Source: Marinobacter sp. BGYM27 (GTDB lineage: Bacteria; Pseudomonadota; Gammaproteobacteria; Pseudomonadales; Oleiphilaceae). Taken from it: a DNA stretch of 64,000 nt. Positions 1-10,268 of this stretch are shown here, in pieces. Position numbers and translations under genes: made by a program. The notes below the pieces were generated by a model that worked only from the letters and a program-made list of their open reading frames with translations, made no database searches and was not told the DNA's origin. The stretch is taken from the NCBI GenBank assembly GCA_025153445.1, contig JANZNS010000001.1, forward strand, positions 248,001 through 312,000, read 5' to 3'. How positions within the stretch are numbered: the first letter of the stretch is position 1; each line of letters opens with the position of its first letter.

Positions 1-1029
1 TTAAAGTTCAGCCAGGCCTATATGGCGTCAGGTGCCAGCAACTGTCTGATCCGGATGGATGATCGCGCATTGCGACTGGCGCTGGCGGGAGCCAAGTCAG
101 GCAAGATCGGCATTATCGATCAGGCTCAGGATATCAGCCCGGTCAACGCCGAGGGCATTACCCTCGAAGAAGTCGCTCAACGCCTGCAGAAACTGAATCG
201 TTTGCCGCCAATGCCAGCCCTGGCATTGCGCATATTGCGCCTCACTGCTCATCCTGAGGCCACCGCCAAAGAGTTGGCAGACCTCATTGAGTATGATCCG
301 AGCCTGACCGCACAGGTCATGCGCTATGCCCGATCGGCGCTGTTTAACTATCCCGGTCAAATCAACTCGGTTCAGGAGGCTGTGAGCCGTGTACTGGGAT
401 TTGACCGGGTTGCACACGTTGCCATGGGGATTGCCTCCGTCCGGGCGTTTGATGTGCCCAGGCAAGGTGCATTGGGTATGGATGCGTTCTGGCGGCATTC
501 GCTATATTGCGCATTTCTTTGTCAGCAGATGGCGATAAAATCGAAAGCTGACAAAGGGCTCGCCTACCTGTGCGGTTTGCTGCACAACTTTGGCTTACTC
601 TTGATCGGCCATCTGTTTCCGTCGGAATTTGAGCAGCTCAACCGGTTACGGGAAGCTAACCCGGAGCAGAGTATGCGAACGCTTGAGTTGCAGGTGTTTG
701 GCGCTGGGCAGGAATACCTCTCCGTCGGCCATGGCGCGATCGGGGGGATTCTGCACCGGTTATGGCAACTACCGGACGCCGTGGTGAAGGCGGCAGGCGT
801 GCATCAGAGTGCCCAATATGAGGGCGATGAAGCCACTTATGTTCATATGGTGCAGCTGGCAAACGAATTGTTGAAGGAAAAAGGGATTGGAGACGAATTC
901 AATCCGGCGGATTCAGCGCCGCTGCTGGAAACCCTGGGGTACACCCAGTCTGACGCGGATTCCTTTATTGCATCGGTGGATGCGGTGGCGGATGATCTAG
1001 ACGCCTTGGCGCGCTCATTGTCTGCCTGA
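1..1029 (+). CDS. HDOD domain protein, 3' part (5' end outside window)
   Basis: The reading frame is open from base 1, so the gene begins upstream; an internal ATG at 22 is unlikely to be the true start. Residues counted from that ATG at about 55-250 form an HDOD domain (RLPPMPALALRIL, then DPSLTAQVMRYARSALF, then a degenerate HD-like core at CGLLHNFGLLLIGH). HDOD domains are degenerate HD domains used in regulatory and signalling proteins. In related gammaproteobacteria a gene of this kind next to adk carries an N-terminal YbaK-like aminoacyl-tRNA deacylase domain; the lost 5' part would fit that, but this is inference. It ends 330 bases before adk. Confidence 0.8.
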   Translation, partial: LKFSQAYMASGASNCLIRMDDRALRLALAGAKSGKIGIIDQAQDISPVNAEGITLEEVAQRLQKLNRLPPMPALALRILRLTAHPEATAKELADLIEYDPSLTAQVMRYARSALFNYPGQINSVQEAVSRVLGFDRVAHVAMGIASVRAFDVPRQGALGMDAFWRHSLYCAFLCQQMAIKSKADKGLAYLCGLLHNFGLLLIGHLFPSEFEQLNRLREANPEQSMRTLELQVFGAGQEYLSVGHGAIGGILHRLWQLPDAVVKAAGVHQSAQYEGDEATYVHMVQLANELLKEKGIGDEFNPADSAPLLETLGYTQSDADSFIASVDAVADDLDALARSLSA

Positions 1030-2013
<984 letters not shown>

Positions 2014-2054
2014 CAGAAGCGCTTGAACACGTCGCTGACCAGGCTGCCTGACCA

Positions 2055-2756
2055 ATGAAATTACTTGCTCTGGATACCACTGCCGAGGGCTGCTCTGCAG
2101 CGCTCTGGCACGACGGTACTTTGTACGAGCAAAGCACCTTGGCTCCTCGTGGACACACTCGCTATTTATTGCCGATGGTGAAGGAGCTGGTGGCTGAAAG
2201 TGGTATTCCGCTTTCGGATCTGGACGCAGTGGCTTTTGGTCGTGGGCCGGGATCCTTTACCGGACTGCGTATTGCCACGGGTGTTGTGCAGGGGCTGGCT
2301 TACGGGCTGGATATTCCTGTGGTGCCGGTGTCTTCTCTGGCGGCTGTTGCCATGCAGGCTGTTCGCCTGGGCTATGCTGATGCAGAGGCCCAGGGTATTG
2401 CGGTGGCTTTTGATGCGCGGATGGGTGAAGTCTATTGGGGCTGTTTCGTTTCGCAAGAGGGCACAGTGGTGGCTCTTGGTGACGAATGCGTGACAGCACC
2501 TGGATCAGTGGTTTTGCCCGCATCGGCTGCAGATCACTGGATTGGCGCCGGTTCCGGCTGGCACCTTGGCGCCCAAATGCCTGAATCTGTCTCATCTGTC
2601 ATCAAATCTTCCTTCCCCGAGCTGTATCCTCTTGCCTCTGACGTCGCCATTCTCGGCGCTGCAGCCTGGCAGCGGGGCGAGCAGGTGAGTGCAGCCGATG
2701 CTGCACCTGTGTATGTCAGAAACGAAATAACCTGGAAGAAACTGCCAGGCCGTTAA
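2055..2756 (+). CDS. tsaB: tRNA threonylcarbamoyladenosine biosynthesis protein TsaB
   Basis: Part of the TsaB-TsaD-TsaE complex that makes t6A at position 37 of ANN-decoding tRNAs. The 233-residue protein opens with MKLLALDTT, typical of this ASKHA-fold family, and carries GRGPGSFTGLRIA (about residues 61-73), the TsaB hallmark. It lacks the metal-binding histidines of TsaD, as expected for TsaB. The gene follows adk closely and precedes uppP by 47 bases on the same strand, so a shared transcript is plausible. The ribosome-binding site is weak by eye. Confidence 0.94.
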   Translation: MKLLALDTTAEGCSAALWHDGTLYEQSTLAPRGHTRYLLPMVKELVAESGIPLSDLDAVAFGRGPGSFTGLRIATGVVQGLAYGLDIPVVPVSSLAAVAMQAVRLGYADAEAQGIAVAFDARMGEVYWGCFVSQEGTVVALGDECVTAPGSVVLPASAADHWIGAGSGWHLGAQMPESVSSVIKSSFPELYPLASDVAILGAAAWQRGEQVSAADAAPVYVRNEITWKKLPGR

Positions 2757-2803
2757 CGGTCTGATACCCCCGAAAGCTTGAGTCGTATCGCACGGAGTCA
2801 TGC

Positions 2804-3601
2804 ATGGAGCTGTGGCAAACCATTGTCCTGTCGATTATTCAGGGCCTCACCGAATTCCTCCCCATCAGTAGTTCTGCCCATCTTATTCTGCCGTCCCAGT
2901 TGTTGGGTTGGGTCGATCAGGGGTTGGCATTTGATGTTGCAGTGCACGTGGGGACGCTCGCAGCTGTTGTCTGGTATTTCCGTCGCGATGTGGGGCGCCT
3001 GACGGCCGCCTGGGTCACGGATTCTGTTAATCGTCGGACCGGCCCCGACAGTCGTCTGGCCTGGGCCATTATTCTGGCGACAATTCCGGCGGGGCTGGCC
3101 GGCATTGTGTTTAACGATATTATTGAATCGGAGCTTCGTTCTGGATTGGTGATCGCTGCATCAACCATTATTTTTGGTCTGGTACTCTGGTGGTCAGATG
3201 CGGTAGGCCGACAACAAAAGGGCATCGCCGCAATTAGCTGGCGGGATGCTTTAATAATCGGCCTGGCACAGGCTCTTGCGTTGATTCCCGGCACTTCGCG
3301 TTCGGGGATTACAATGACAGCGGCGCTGTTTCTGGGGTATCAGCGTGAAGCGGCGGCCAAGTTTTCGTTTCTTTTGTCTATTCCTCTGATCACAGCCGCC
3401 GGGCTGCTGAAAACCATTGAGCTAATGCAGGCAGGAAGTGATGCTCACTGGTCCGATATTCTGATCGGCACGGCGGTTTCGTTTGTCAGTGCTGTGATCT
3501 GTATCCATCTGTTTCTGCGTTTCCTGGATCGCCTGGGACTGATGCCGTATGTCATTTACCGTTTGTTACTGGGCGCGGTGCTGTTAGTGGTGTTATTGTA
3601 G
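2804..3601 (+). CDS. uppP: Undecaprenyl-diphosphatase UppP/BacA
   Basis: Inner-membrane phosphatase that recycles undecaprenyl pyrophosphate to the monophosphate carrier used for peptidoglycan and other surface polymers; extra copies give bacitracin resistance. The 265-residue protein is strongly hydrophobic with about eight membrane segments. The glutamate-rich motif QGLTEFLPISSSAH (residues 13-26) and the PGTSRSGITMT motif (about 164-174) are the two conserved catalytic regions of the BacA family. The short spacing after tsaB suggests co-transcription. Confidence 0.95.
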   Translation: MELWQTIVLSIIQGLTEFLPISSSAHLILPSQLLGWVDQGLAFDVAVHVGTLAAVVWYFRRDVGRLTAAWVTDSVNRRTGPDSRLAWAIILATIPAGLAGIVFNDIIESELRSGLVIAASTIIFGLVLWWSDAVGRQQKGIAAISWRDALIIGLAQALALIPGTSRSGITMTAALFLGYQREAAAKFSFLLSIPLITAAGLLKTIELMQAGSDAHWSDILIGTAVSFVSAVICIHLFLRFLDRLGLMPYVIYRLLLGAVLLVVLL

Positions 3602-3669
3602 GTTCAGTCTGTTCGAAATTTGACCGTTTCTTACAGGTTTTCCGATATCTGTCCGAGATATAGCAAAAC

Positions 3670-3996
3670 ATGATTGGTGGTATTTCCTCTAATGGCTATG
3701 GCCCTCTGGTTCCGGATCGCTCGGTTCAGCGTGAGCGTGCCGATCAGGGTCGCGCTGACGACAGCAATACCCGTGCAACCCGAGTGGTGGAGGCCGGGTC
3801 GAGTGCTGACATTATTGATCCCCAGCTGCTGGAGCGTCGGGTACAAGCCCGCAAGGCTGCGGAGGATGTGCGCCTGGAGCAGTTCCGGGTTGATGATGTC
3901 CCGTTTGCCAATGCCAAAGCACTTGAAGTGTTTACCGGTATCGCCAGCCAGCCTGACGAGGACGTTGAACTTGCCGGTATCGACATCCGCATCTGA
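3670..3996 (+). CDS. Conserved hypothetical protein, 108 aa
   Basis: Small, soluble, strongly charged protein without a recognised domain. It has no signal peptide or membrane segment. The centre (about residues 48-75) is rich in Arg, Ala and Glu and likely helical (LLERRVQARKAAEDVRLEQF). It lies between uppP and rsmJ on the same strand, 68 bases after uppP and 50 before rsmJ, in keeping with a co-directional group. The ribosome-binding site is poor. I infer it is real from length, position and protein-like composition, but no function can be given. Confidence 0.6.
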   Translation: MIGGISSNGYGPLVPDRSVQRERADQGRADDSNTRATRVVEAGSSADIIDPQLLERRVQARKAAEDVRLEQFRVDDVPFANAKALEVFTGIASQPDEDVELAGIDIRI

Positions 3997-4046
3997 TATG
4001 AGCCTGAACTGACAGTCTCAGCATCAACCTCAAGGTATTTTTTCAC

Positions 4047-4826
4047 GTGCTAGCCTGTGCCTGCGAAGATCGGGTTTACTCCCAGCTTTCTGACGATCTT
4101 GCCGAGCGGCTCACTCTGCCGTCTCTGGGTGTGGTGGATCCCCGTTTTGTCTGTGATTTCGACTTGCTGCTTTGGCGTGGAAAAGACGGCTTGTCGTTGC
4201 GGGCGACCGGCAAGAAGGCGCCCGGCCCGGTGAGGGCGGAATTTGTCACTGGAAAGGCCGGTTATCGTCGTGACCATGGTGGCGGCTCCGGGCAGATGAT
4301 TGCCCGGGCCGTCGGTTTGCAGCGCACACGGCAGACACTGCGTGTACTGGATGCCACAGCAGGCCTCGGTCAGGATGCGTATGTACTGGCAGGTCTGGGC
4401 TGCGAATTGCAGTTGCTGGAGCGCTCACCGGTGATCCATGCATTGCTGGAGGATGGGTTGGCCCGCGCCGCTGCAAGTCCAGAGGCGGTGGCGCTGACGT
4501 CGAAAATGACCTTGCTGGCAGGCGACAGTATTATCTGGCTTCGCGAACAACCGGGGCCTGTTGCGGATGTTATCTATCTCGACCCCATGTTTCCCCATCG
4601 AGACAAAAGTGCACGGGTTAAAAAGGAAATGGAGTTGTTCCGGCCTGTAGTTGGCGCAGATGAGGACGCCGCGGATCTGTTGTCAGCGGCGATGGAGAAA
4701 GCGGAATACCGGGTTGTGGTCAAGCGCCCCCGAAAGGCGCCGCCGGTGAGCGGGCCTCCGCCGACGACACAACTTGAGGGCAAGAGCAGTCGCTACGATA
4801 TCTATGCCCTGAAGGCCCTTCCTTAG
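4047..4826 (+). CDS. rsmJ: 16S rRNA (guanine-1516-N2)-methyltransferase RsmJ
   Basis: SAM-dependent methyltransferase acting on G1516 of 16S rRNA. The 259-residue protein has the SAM-binding motif [18 protein letters not shown] (about residues 100-117), the catalytic YLDPMFPHR (about 175-183) and the family-specific [12 protein letters not shown] near the C-terminus. The start is a GTG at 4047 with AAGG 11 bases upstream. The gene converges on plsB with only 22 bases between the stop codons, and no clear terminator is visible there. Confidence 0.92.
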   Translation: MLACACEDRVYSQLSDDLAERLTLPSLGVVDPRFVCDFDLLLWRGKDGLSLRATGKKAPGPVRAEFVTGKAGYRRDHGGGSGQMIARAVGLQRTRQTLRVLDATAGLGQDAYVLAGLGCELQLLERSPVIHALLEDGLARAAASPEAVALTSKMTLLAGDSIIWLREQPGPVADVIYLDPMFPHRDKSARVKKEMELFRPVVGADEDAADLLSAAMEKAEYRVVVKRPRKAPPVSGPPPTTQLEGKSSRYDIYALKALP

Positions 4827-4848
4827 GCTCAGGTATCCCTGGTCGCGC

Positions 4849-7314
4849 TCAGGCGCCCAACATTGTGACTTGCTGGATGGCCTGGCGCATTTCCATGTTC
4901 AACACCAGTCGGGCATCTTCTGCTACTTCATCCAGACCCTCGGTGTAGCAGAGCATGCCTTCCTCGTCCTGGGTCAGAATCTCTGTTTTCTGGAGATTCT
5001 CAATGAAGTTTCTGAACAGCATCTTGTCGAAAAACTCGGGCGCGTTGACGCCAAACAGAATCGACATACGCTGGGCCATCAAAGTGCTCTGTTCTTCCAG
5101 TTCCTTCGCACCGATACGGCCTGAGCCATACTTCCGCAGGATCGCGATCGAGATGTGGTAGCGCTCGAGTGTCTGGATTACGAACTTGGAAAGTGCCCGC
5201 AACCGCAGCGCCGCTTCAGAGCCATCGGGCGGTCGGCAGATCCTGTCTCCATCCAGTCGCAGCAGGTCCCGCTCTATCAGCACATCAATCCACTGCTCGA
5301 TGACCGGATCGACATCTTCATCGGGATAACGCAGGAAAAGCTCGGACTTGATATAGGGGTAAACGGCGCTGGCGAGAAAGACGACCTTTTCACGTTCCAG
5401 TGACGAGAAGTTCTCGAACAGGCTGGCGATCAGTGCTGGCAAGGCAAACAGGTGTTGAATGTTGTTGCGATAATAGGTCATCAAAATCGCATTGTTGCCT
5501 TCCAGCGAGATGATATCGCCGAGATCCTGATGCACCCGGGAAATCAGTCCCATGCTCTCGCCGTAGGCGACCCAATCCGCGCCATCGCCCTCAGGGTAGG
5601 TGACGTGCTCGGAGTAGGGGGCGCTCCGGATCAGGTCGCAGAATTCATTCATCAAACGGATCAGGAGGCGCTCGTCCATTGTCAGCTTCTGTGTCGACAG
5701 CAGCACGGTCGCCAGCATGCCGATAGGATTGACGCTGACCGCGGCATTGATATTGACCGCAACCTGATCAGAGAGGCTCTCAACCGCCGTGTTCAGCCAC
5801 TCCGGCCGATAGTCTCCACCGTAAGCTTCTTCCCGCCATTGTGGGCGGACGTCGTTGAGTACGTTGCTGAGCTGAATCGGCTCGCCGAAGTTAACGGCGA
5901 CGCGCCCAAATGAACTGCGCAGATTTTTGGCGGTCTTGGCCAGCGAGAAAATACTTTCCTTCTGCTTTTTCTTGCCGCGTAGCTCACCCAGATAACTGCG
6001 GCCCTCCATGACCTTCTCGTACCCGATGTAAACAGGTATGAAGACAATGGGCTTGCGGTGATCGCGCAGGTAGCTGCGGACAGTCATCGACAGCATCCCA
6101 GGGCGTGGCTGAAGCATTCGCCCGGTGCGACTGCGCCCGCCTTCCACGAAGTATTCAACCGAGTACCCACGGGAAAACATGACGTGCATGTACTCATTAA
6201 AAACAGCAGCGTAAAGCGGATTATCCCTGAAGCTGCGGCGCATGAAGAAAGCACCGCCACGGCGCAGGATAGGGCCCACCACTGGCATGTTGAGATTGAT
6301 GCCGGCGGCAATGTGGGGTGGCATCAGGCCGTTGCGGTAGAGCACGTAGGAGAGAAGCAGATAGTCGATATGTGACCGGTGACAGGGCACATAAATTACC
6401 GCGTTATCTTTCGCTGCATCCTGAGCCACCTGAATGTTATTGACGGCGACACCGTTGTAAATACGGTTCCACAGCCAGGACAGGGCAACCTCAAGAATCC
6501 GAATCGTCACCACCGACATGCTGGCGGCAATCTCGTCACCGTACTTCAAGGCCTTGGCGCGTACTTTCTCCGGCGGGATATCCCTCTCGCGGGCGGTTTC
6601 CCGTATAGCATCCTTTACCGCCGTGGTCCGGACCAGCGAGGCCACCAGAGTGCGACGGTGTGAAAGGTCAGGTCCCAACACCGCCTGACGGACGCGCCGG
6701 AAATGCGTTCTCAGAATGCGAGCCAGTTTACGGGTGGCGCGTTCCTCGTTGTCGCGGAATTCGTTGACCACATGCTGAAGGGAAATCGGCTTGTTAAACT
6801 GCACGTAGGTGTTACGGCCATGAACCAGAATGATCAGGAGTTTCTGAAGCCTGCCGGCGACCGACCAGGTATCGGATAGTAGCAGTTTGAACAGGGACTT
6901 CTCTTTGTCTGGCGAGCGCCCCCAGAACAGTGTCACGGGTACTATCTGGATGTCGCTCGATGGGTCGTGCAGTGCAAGTGACGTGACTTGCTTTATGCGT
7001 GGCGTCAGAGCGGGCGTGTGGCGCCGATTAAACAGACCACCGGCACGCTGATAAAGAAAGAAAAACGAACGGCGGGGGCCGTCCGGCACCGGTAATGGTG
7101 CCTGGGACGAGGGTAGGCCCGCCCGTTTTACTTCCTGCTCCAACACCAGTCGCGAAGATAATGAGCTGTATTGCAGGACATAACACACAGGTTTATCGGG
7201 ATCGAGTTCGAGTTGGTCCTTCTCAGCACCCATTACATCGGTACGTACCCACAGGAAAAGAATCTTCCGCAACAGGTTAAAGAACAGGGAACTCAGCCCC
7301 GGAAAAATGCGCAT
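4849..7314 (-). CDS. plsB: Glycerol-3-phosphate 1-O-acyltransferase PlsB
   Basis: Inner-membrane enzyme of the first step in phospholipid synthesis; it acylates sn-glycerol-3-phosphate from acyl-ACP or acyl-CoA. The 821-residue length matches the PlsB family. Acyltransferase block I, HRSHID (H312-X4-D317), is intact. It is followed by GGAFFMRRSF, FVEGGRSRTGR (block III) and VFIPVYIGYE (block IV). The N-terminal third is the usual PlsB extension. It is transcribed alone on the minus strand, divergent from nudC with a 178-base spacer. Confidence 0.96.
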   Translation of the reverse strand: MRIFPGLSSLFFNLLRKILFLWVRTDVMGAEKDQLELDPDKPVCYVLQYSSLSSRLVLEQEVKRAGLPSSQAPLPVPDGPRRSFFFLYQRAGGLFNRRHTPALTPRIKQVTSLALHDPSSDIQIVPVTLFWGRSPDKEKSLFKLLLSDTWSVAGRLQKLLIILVHGRNTYVQFNKPISLQHVVNEFRDNEERATRKLARILRTHFRRVRQAVLGPDLSHRRTLVASLVRTTAVKDAIRETARERDIPPEKVRAKALKYGDEIAASMSVVTIRILEVALSWLWNRIYNGVAVNNIQVAQDAAKDNAVIYVPCHRSHIDYLLLSYVLYRNGLMPPHIAAGINLNMPVVGPILRRGGAFFMRRSFRDNPLYAAVFNEYMHVMFSRGYSVEYFVEGGRSRTGRMLQPRPGMLSMTVRSYLRDHRKPIVFIPVYIGYEKVMEGRSYLGELRGKKKQKESIFSLAKTAKNLRSSFGRVAVNFGEPIQLSNVLNDVRPQWREEAYGGDYRPEWLNTAVESLSDQVAVNINAAVSVNPIGMLATVLLSTQKLTMDERLLIRLMNEFCDLIRSAPYSEHVTYPEGDGADWVAYGESMGLISRVHQDLGDIISLEGNNAILMTYYRNNIQHLFALPALIASLFENFSSLEREKVVFLASAVYPYIKSELFLRYPDEDVDPVIEQWIDVLIERDLLRLDGDRICRPPDGSEAALRLRALSKFVIQTLERYHISIAILRKYGSGRIGAKELEEQSTLMAQRMSILFGVNAPEFFDKMLFRNFIENLQKTEILTQDEEGMLCYTEGLDEVAEDARLVLNMEMRQAIQQVTMLGA

Positions 7315-7492
7315 GCCATCTCCAGTATCACTTTTGGTGCGCTAAGTTTACTTGGTCACCCATCCTGCGCAAAGCGCCAAGCGGCGTTAGCTGCAAAATG
7401 TCCCTGTCGGACTGCTGCTATGATACCTTTTGCCAAGGAATCTCTGACCTATCCGGAGGCTCTCTGACTGACAGACTGGACGGACACGTTTT

Positions 7493-8341
7493 ATGACTGA
7501 AGCCAACGACGCGATACCGGGCTGGGTTTCCAGCTATTCCGATCAACCACCACGGCAGGGCGACGGTCTGGTTATCGCCACCGGACAGGCGCTGGTGCGT
7601 TCGGGGTCTGGCTGGTTACATGACGCAATGGCGCCAGGTGTGCCGCTATCGGAAACCAGTAAGCCGGTGTTTCTCGGTGAGCTTGATGGAAGGCGTATTT
7701 TCGTCGCGCGACCACAGAACCAAGCACTGCCCGAAGAAGAGCTGCTGGGATTGCGAGGTGCGATGTTGGGGGATGACCCGGTGCGGGCTACTCTCGCCAG
7801 TACCGCGTGTCAGGTGCTGCACTGGCAACAGGATCATCGGTTTTGCGGGCGCTGCGGCTCGCCAACACGGGATCACGCGCTGGAGCGCGCCAAATGGTGT
7901 GAAAGCTGCGAGATTCCCTTTTACCCCCGGATTGCACCCTGCGTGATTGTTCAGATCATGGATGGTGACACTCTTTTCCTAGCACGCTCCAGCCGTCATC
8001 GCATGCATTACTTCAGTCTGATCGCAGGCTTCATTGAGCCCGGCGAAACAGCCGAGCAGGCGGTAGCCCGGGAAACCCTGGAAGAAACCGGCCTGAGGTT
8101 GCGTAACATCCGCTACCAGTGTTCCCAGCACTGGCCGTTCCCACATCAGCTTATGTTGGGCTTTCTGGCGGATTATGATGGCGGTGATATTTGTCTGCAG
8201 GAAGACGAGCTGGCTGAGGCGGGCTGGTACCACCCGGCCGATATGCCGCCGGTTCCACCGGATACAACGATCGCGGGCCGGTTGATAGAATCAGCCTGTG
8301 CCATTATTGAGCAATCTGACAGAGGTGATTCAGGCAAGTGA
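7493..8341 (+). CDS. nudC: NAD(+) diphosphatase / NADH pyrophosphatase NudC
   Basis: Nudix hydrolase that cleaves NADH and removes NAD caps from RNA. The 282-residue protein has an N-terminal NADH-PPase domain, a four-cysteine zinc ribbon (C118, C121, C136, C139) and a complete Nudix box starting at G179 (glutamates E185, E194, E197, E198 in place). The NudC-specific motif SQHWPFPHQLM (about 214-224) has His where SQPWPFP is usual. The stop overlaps the murI start by four bases (GTGA), which implies translational coupling. Confidence 0.93.
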   Translation: MTEANDAIPGWVSSYSDQPPRQGDGLVIATGQALVRSGSGWLHDAMAPGVPLSETSKPVFLGELDGRRIFVARPQNQALPEEELLGLRGAMLGDDPVRATLASTACQVLHWQQDHRFCGRCGSPTRDHALERAKWCESCEIPFYPRIAPCVIVQIMDGDTLFLARSSRHRMHYFSLIAGFIEPGETAEQAVARETLEETGLRLRNIRYQCSQHWPFPHQLMLGFLADYDGGDICLQEDELAEAGWYHPADMPPVPPDTTIAGRLIESACAIIEQSDRGDSGK

Positions 8342-9144
8342 ACACTCCCAGGATTCTGATATTTGACTCGGGTGTCGGTGGTCTCAGTATCGCGGGTATC
8401 CTGCGCCAGACGATGCCAGGTGCGGAGCAGATCTACCTGGCCGATACCGCATGCTTTCCGTACGGTGCGCTCTCGGAAATGCAGGTAAATGAGCGCTGCA
8501 CGTCGCTTATCGCTCGTGCCCAGGCTTTGGTCAATGCCGATCTGATTGTTGTGGCGTGCAACACAGCCAGCACGGTGGTGTTACCGGAGCTGAGGCAAGA
8601 GGTTCAGATACCGGTGGTGGGTGTCGTGCCCGCTATCAAGCCGGCAGCGGAAATGTCTGTTAGCCGCCGTATTGGCATTCTGGCCACCCCTGCAACGGTT
8701 CAGCGCCGTTATACCGACGAGCTGATTCAACAGTTTGCAGCGGACTGTCAGGTTACCCGCGTCGGACACCCTGACCTGGTGCGTTGGGCTGAAGAAAAAG
8801 TCTCCGGCAAAGCGGTTCCGATGGACCTGCTGGAAGAGGTTCTGACGCCATTGCTGGAGGTCGATGTCGATACCGTCGTGCTCGGTTGTACGCATTATCC
8901 ATTGATAAAAGCGGAACTGCGGAATCTGATGCCTGACGTAAGATTCTGGGTGGACTCGGGGGAGGCAATCGCCCGACGTGTCCGCCATTTGCTTGTCGAA
9001 GCGGGCTTTACCGAGGCATCGCTTGAGAGTGCTGGTAGCAATCTGGTGACCGCCTATTTGTCAGGCGCTGCGCCTGACGGCCTGGCTGCATTCATGCAGG
9101 AACTGGGGCTTGAGGCAGGACGGGTTTACTCGCCCTGGCCATAA
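8338..9144 (+). CDS. murI: Glutamate racemase MurI
   Basis: Cofactor-independent racemase making D-glutamate for peptidoglycan. The 268-residue protein carries FDSGVGGLS near the N-terminus, ADTACFPYG, the first catalytic cysteine in VVACNTAS and the second in LGCTHYPL, so both active-site cysteines are present. Start is GTG at 8338, overlapping the nudC stop by four bases. A strong hairpin terminator begins three bases after the stop. Confidence 0.95.
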   Translation: MNTPRILIFDSGVGGLSIAGILRQTMPGAEQIYLADTACFPYGALSEMQVNERCTSLIARAQALVNADLIVVACNTASTVVLPELRQEVQIPVVGVVPAIKPAAEMSVSRRIGILATPATVQRRYTDELIQQFAADCQVTRVGHPDLVRWAEEKVSGKAVPMDLLEEVLTPLLEVDVDTVVLGCTHYPLIKAELRNLMPDVRFWVDSGEAIARRVRHLLVEAGFTEASLESAGSNLVTAYLSGAAPDGLAAFMQELGLEAGRVYSPWP

Positions 9145-9146
9145 AA

Positions 9147-9170
9147 AAACCCGCCATTGGCGGGTTTGTT
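9147..9170 (+). terminator. Rho-independent terminator after murI
   Basis: Perfect 9-bp stem AAACCCGCC (9147-9155) / GGCGGGTTT (9159-9167) with loop ATT, followed by a T-rich stretch. An A-run on the left side would give a U-run on the minus strand, so it may also serve the opposite direction. Confidence 0.88.
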
Positions 9171-9218
9171 GTCGGTTTTGCCGGCATCGATAGCGATTTG
9201 GCGTTAGTTGATCGATTC

Positions 9219-10226
9219 TCAGATAACGCGAGTGAGCTTCAGCATGGCGGCAAACTCGAGAGCGGGAATCGTACGACGATGGCAGCAGTAGGTTTTGATT
9301 GTGTCACCGCGGAACCGTGATTTGGTGAACTCCAGTCCCTTGAAGTTGTATATAAAGTTGCACTTCGCGTACAGCCAATGAAATGTCTTCTTGAGAATGC
9401 TGCTTTCCTGGGATTCGGTTTCGCGATCCAGCGACAGCGGAATCAGTCCAAGATCCAGGAAGGGCACGCCCTCTGACTGGAATACTTCCATGGCATGGGC
9501 CATCAGCGTATAAAAAATTCCCTGCTTGAAATCAGCATTTGCACGGGAAATGTTCGGCACGTAACTGATGATCTTGTTGTTTTGGTAAATAGGGTCGAAA
9601 TAGATAAAGCCGACGGCTTTGCCATCCTCGTAGGCGTAAAAGTGCCGTTCGTTCTCCCGGTAATCCATTTCCATGGGGCGGATCAGAAAGCGGATTTCGT
9701 TGCTTTTGACCTTGCGTGTGCGGATCCAGGCTTCGGATATCTCACGGGTATGGTCATCGCTGAAACGCTCCATCACCTCAATGCCATTGCGTTCTGCCTG
9801 GTTCAGCGCTGTGCGGATAATCTGCTTCTTTTTGCCTTTCAGGGACCATTTCTGGAGGTCGATGCGGGCCTCGCTGCCAAACTGGGTGCCATAGAGACCA
9901 TAGCGACGGTGCAGAATGTCGACGACCGGCTTGGACACCTGGACATAGTTGGCATTGGGATGGCGGGCGTGAAAGCGCTCAATCATCAGTTCGAAGTTTT
10001 CGGGTGCACAGACCGGGTCTGACAGTACAAAGGCCATGCCCCATTTGCGCATGAACCCGATGTAGCCAACCCCGGGCAGATCGAAGTAATCCATGTTCGG
10101 CTGCAGGGTCGAGAATGATTGCGAATGAGTTCCGAAGCGCTTCAGGTAGTCGACTCGCTGCGAGAATGTGAACGCGGCTGACTCAGTACCGGCAAAGCGT
10201 TCCAGCGTAATCAGTTGATCTGTCAT
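9219..10226 (-). CDS. DUF2156 / MprF C-terminal-like acyl- or aminoacyl-transferase
   Basis: The 335-residue protein resembles the cytosolic transferase half of MprF (DUF2156, tandem GNAT-like folds), which moves amino acids from aminoacyl-tRNA onto phosphatidylglycerol in full-length enzymes. Visible family features include the N-terminal YFDLPGVGYIGFMRKWG, the central arginine/lysine-rich KGKKKQIIRTALNQAERNG and FLDLGLIPLS toward the C-terminus. No membrane flippase domain is attached, so the substrate is unknown. It lies 42 bases downstream of a methyltransferase on the same strand, suggesting a two-gene operon. Lipid modification is possible but is inference. Confidence 0.7.
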   Translation of the reverse strand: MTDQLITLERFAGTESAAFTFSQRVDYLKRFGTHSQSFSTLQPNMDYFDLPGVGYIGFMRKWGMAFVLSDPVCAPENFELMIERFHARHPNANYVQVSKPVVDILHRRYGLYGTQFGSEARIDLQKWSLKGKKKQIIRTALNQAERNGIEVMERFSDDHTREISEAWIRTRKVKSNEIRFLIRPMEMDYRENERHFYAYEDGKAVGFIYFDPIYQNNKIISYVPNISRANADFKQGIFYTLMAHAMEVFQSEGVPFLDLGLIPLSLDRETESQESSILKKTFHWLYAKCNFIYNFKGLEFTKSRFRGDTIKTYCCHRRTIPALEFAAMLKLTRVI

Positions 10227-10268
10227 TGTGTTGCCTCCCGAAATACAGATTGCTGTCCCTGGTCTGAC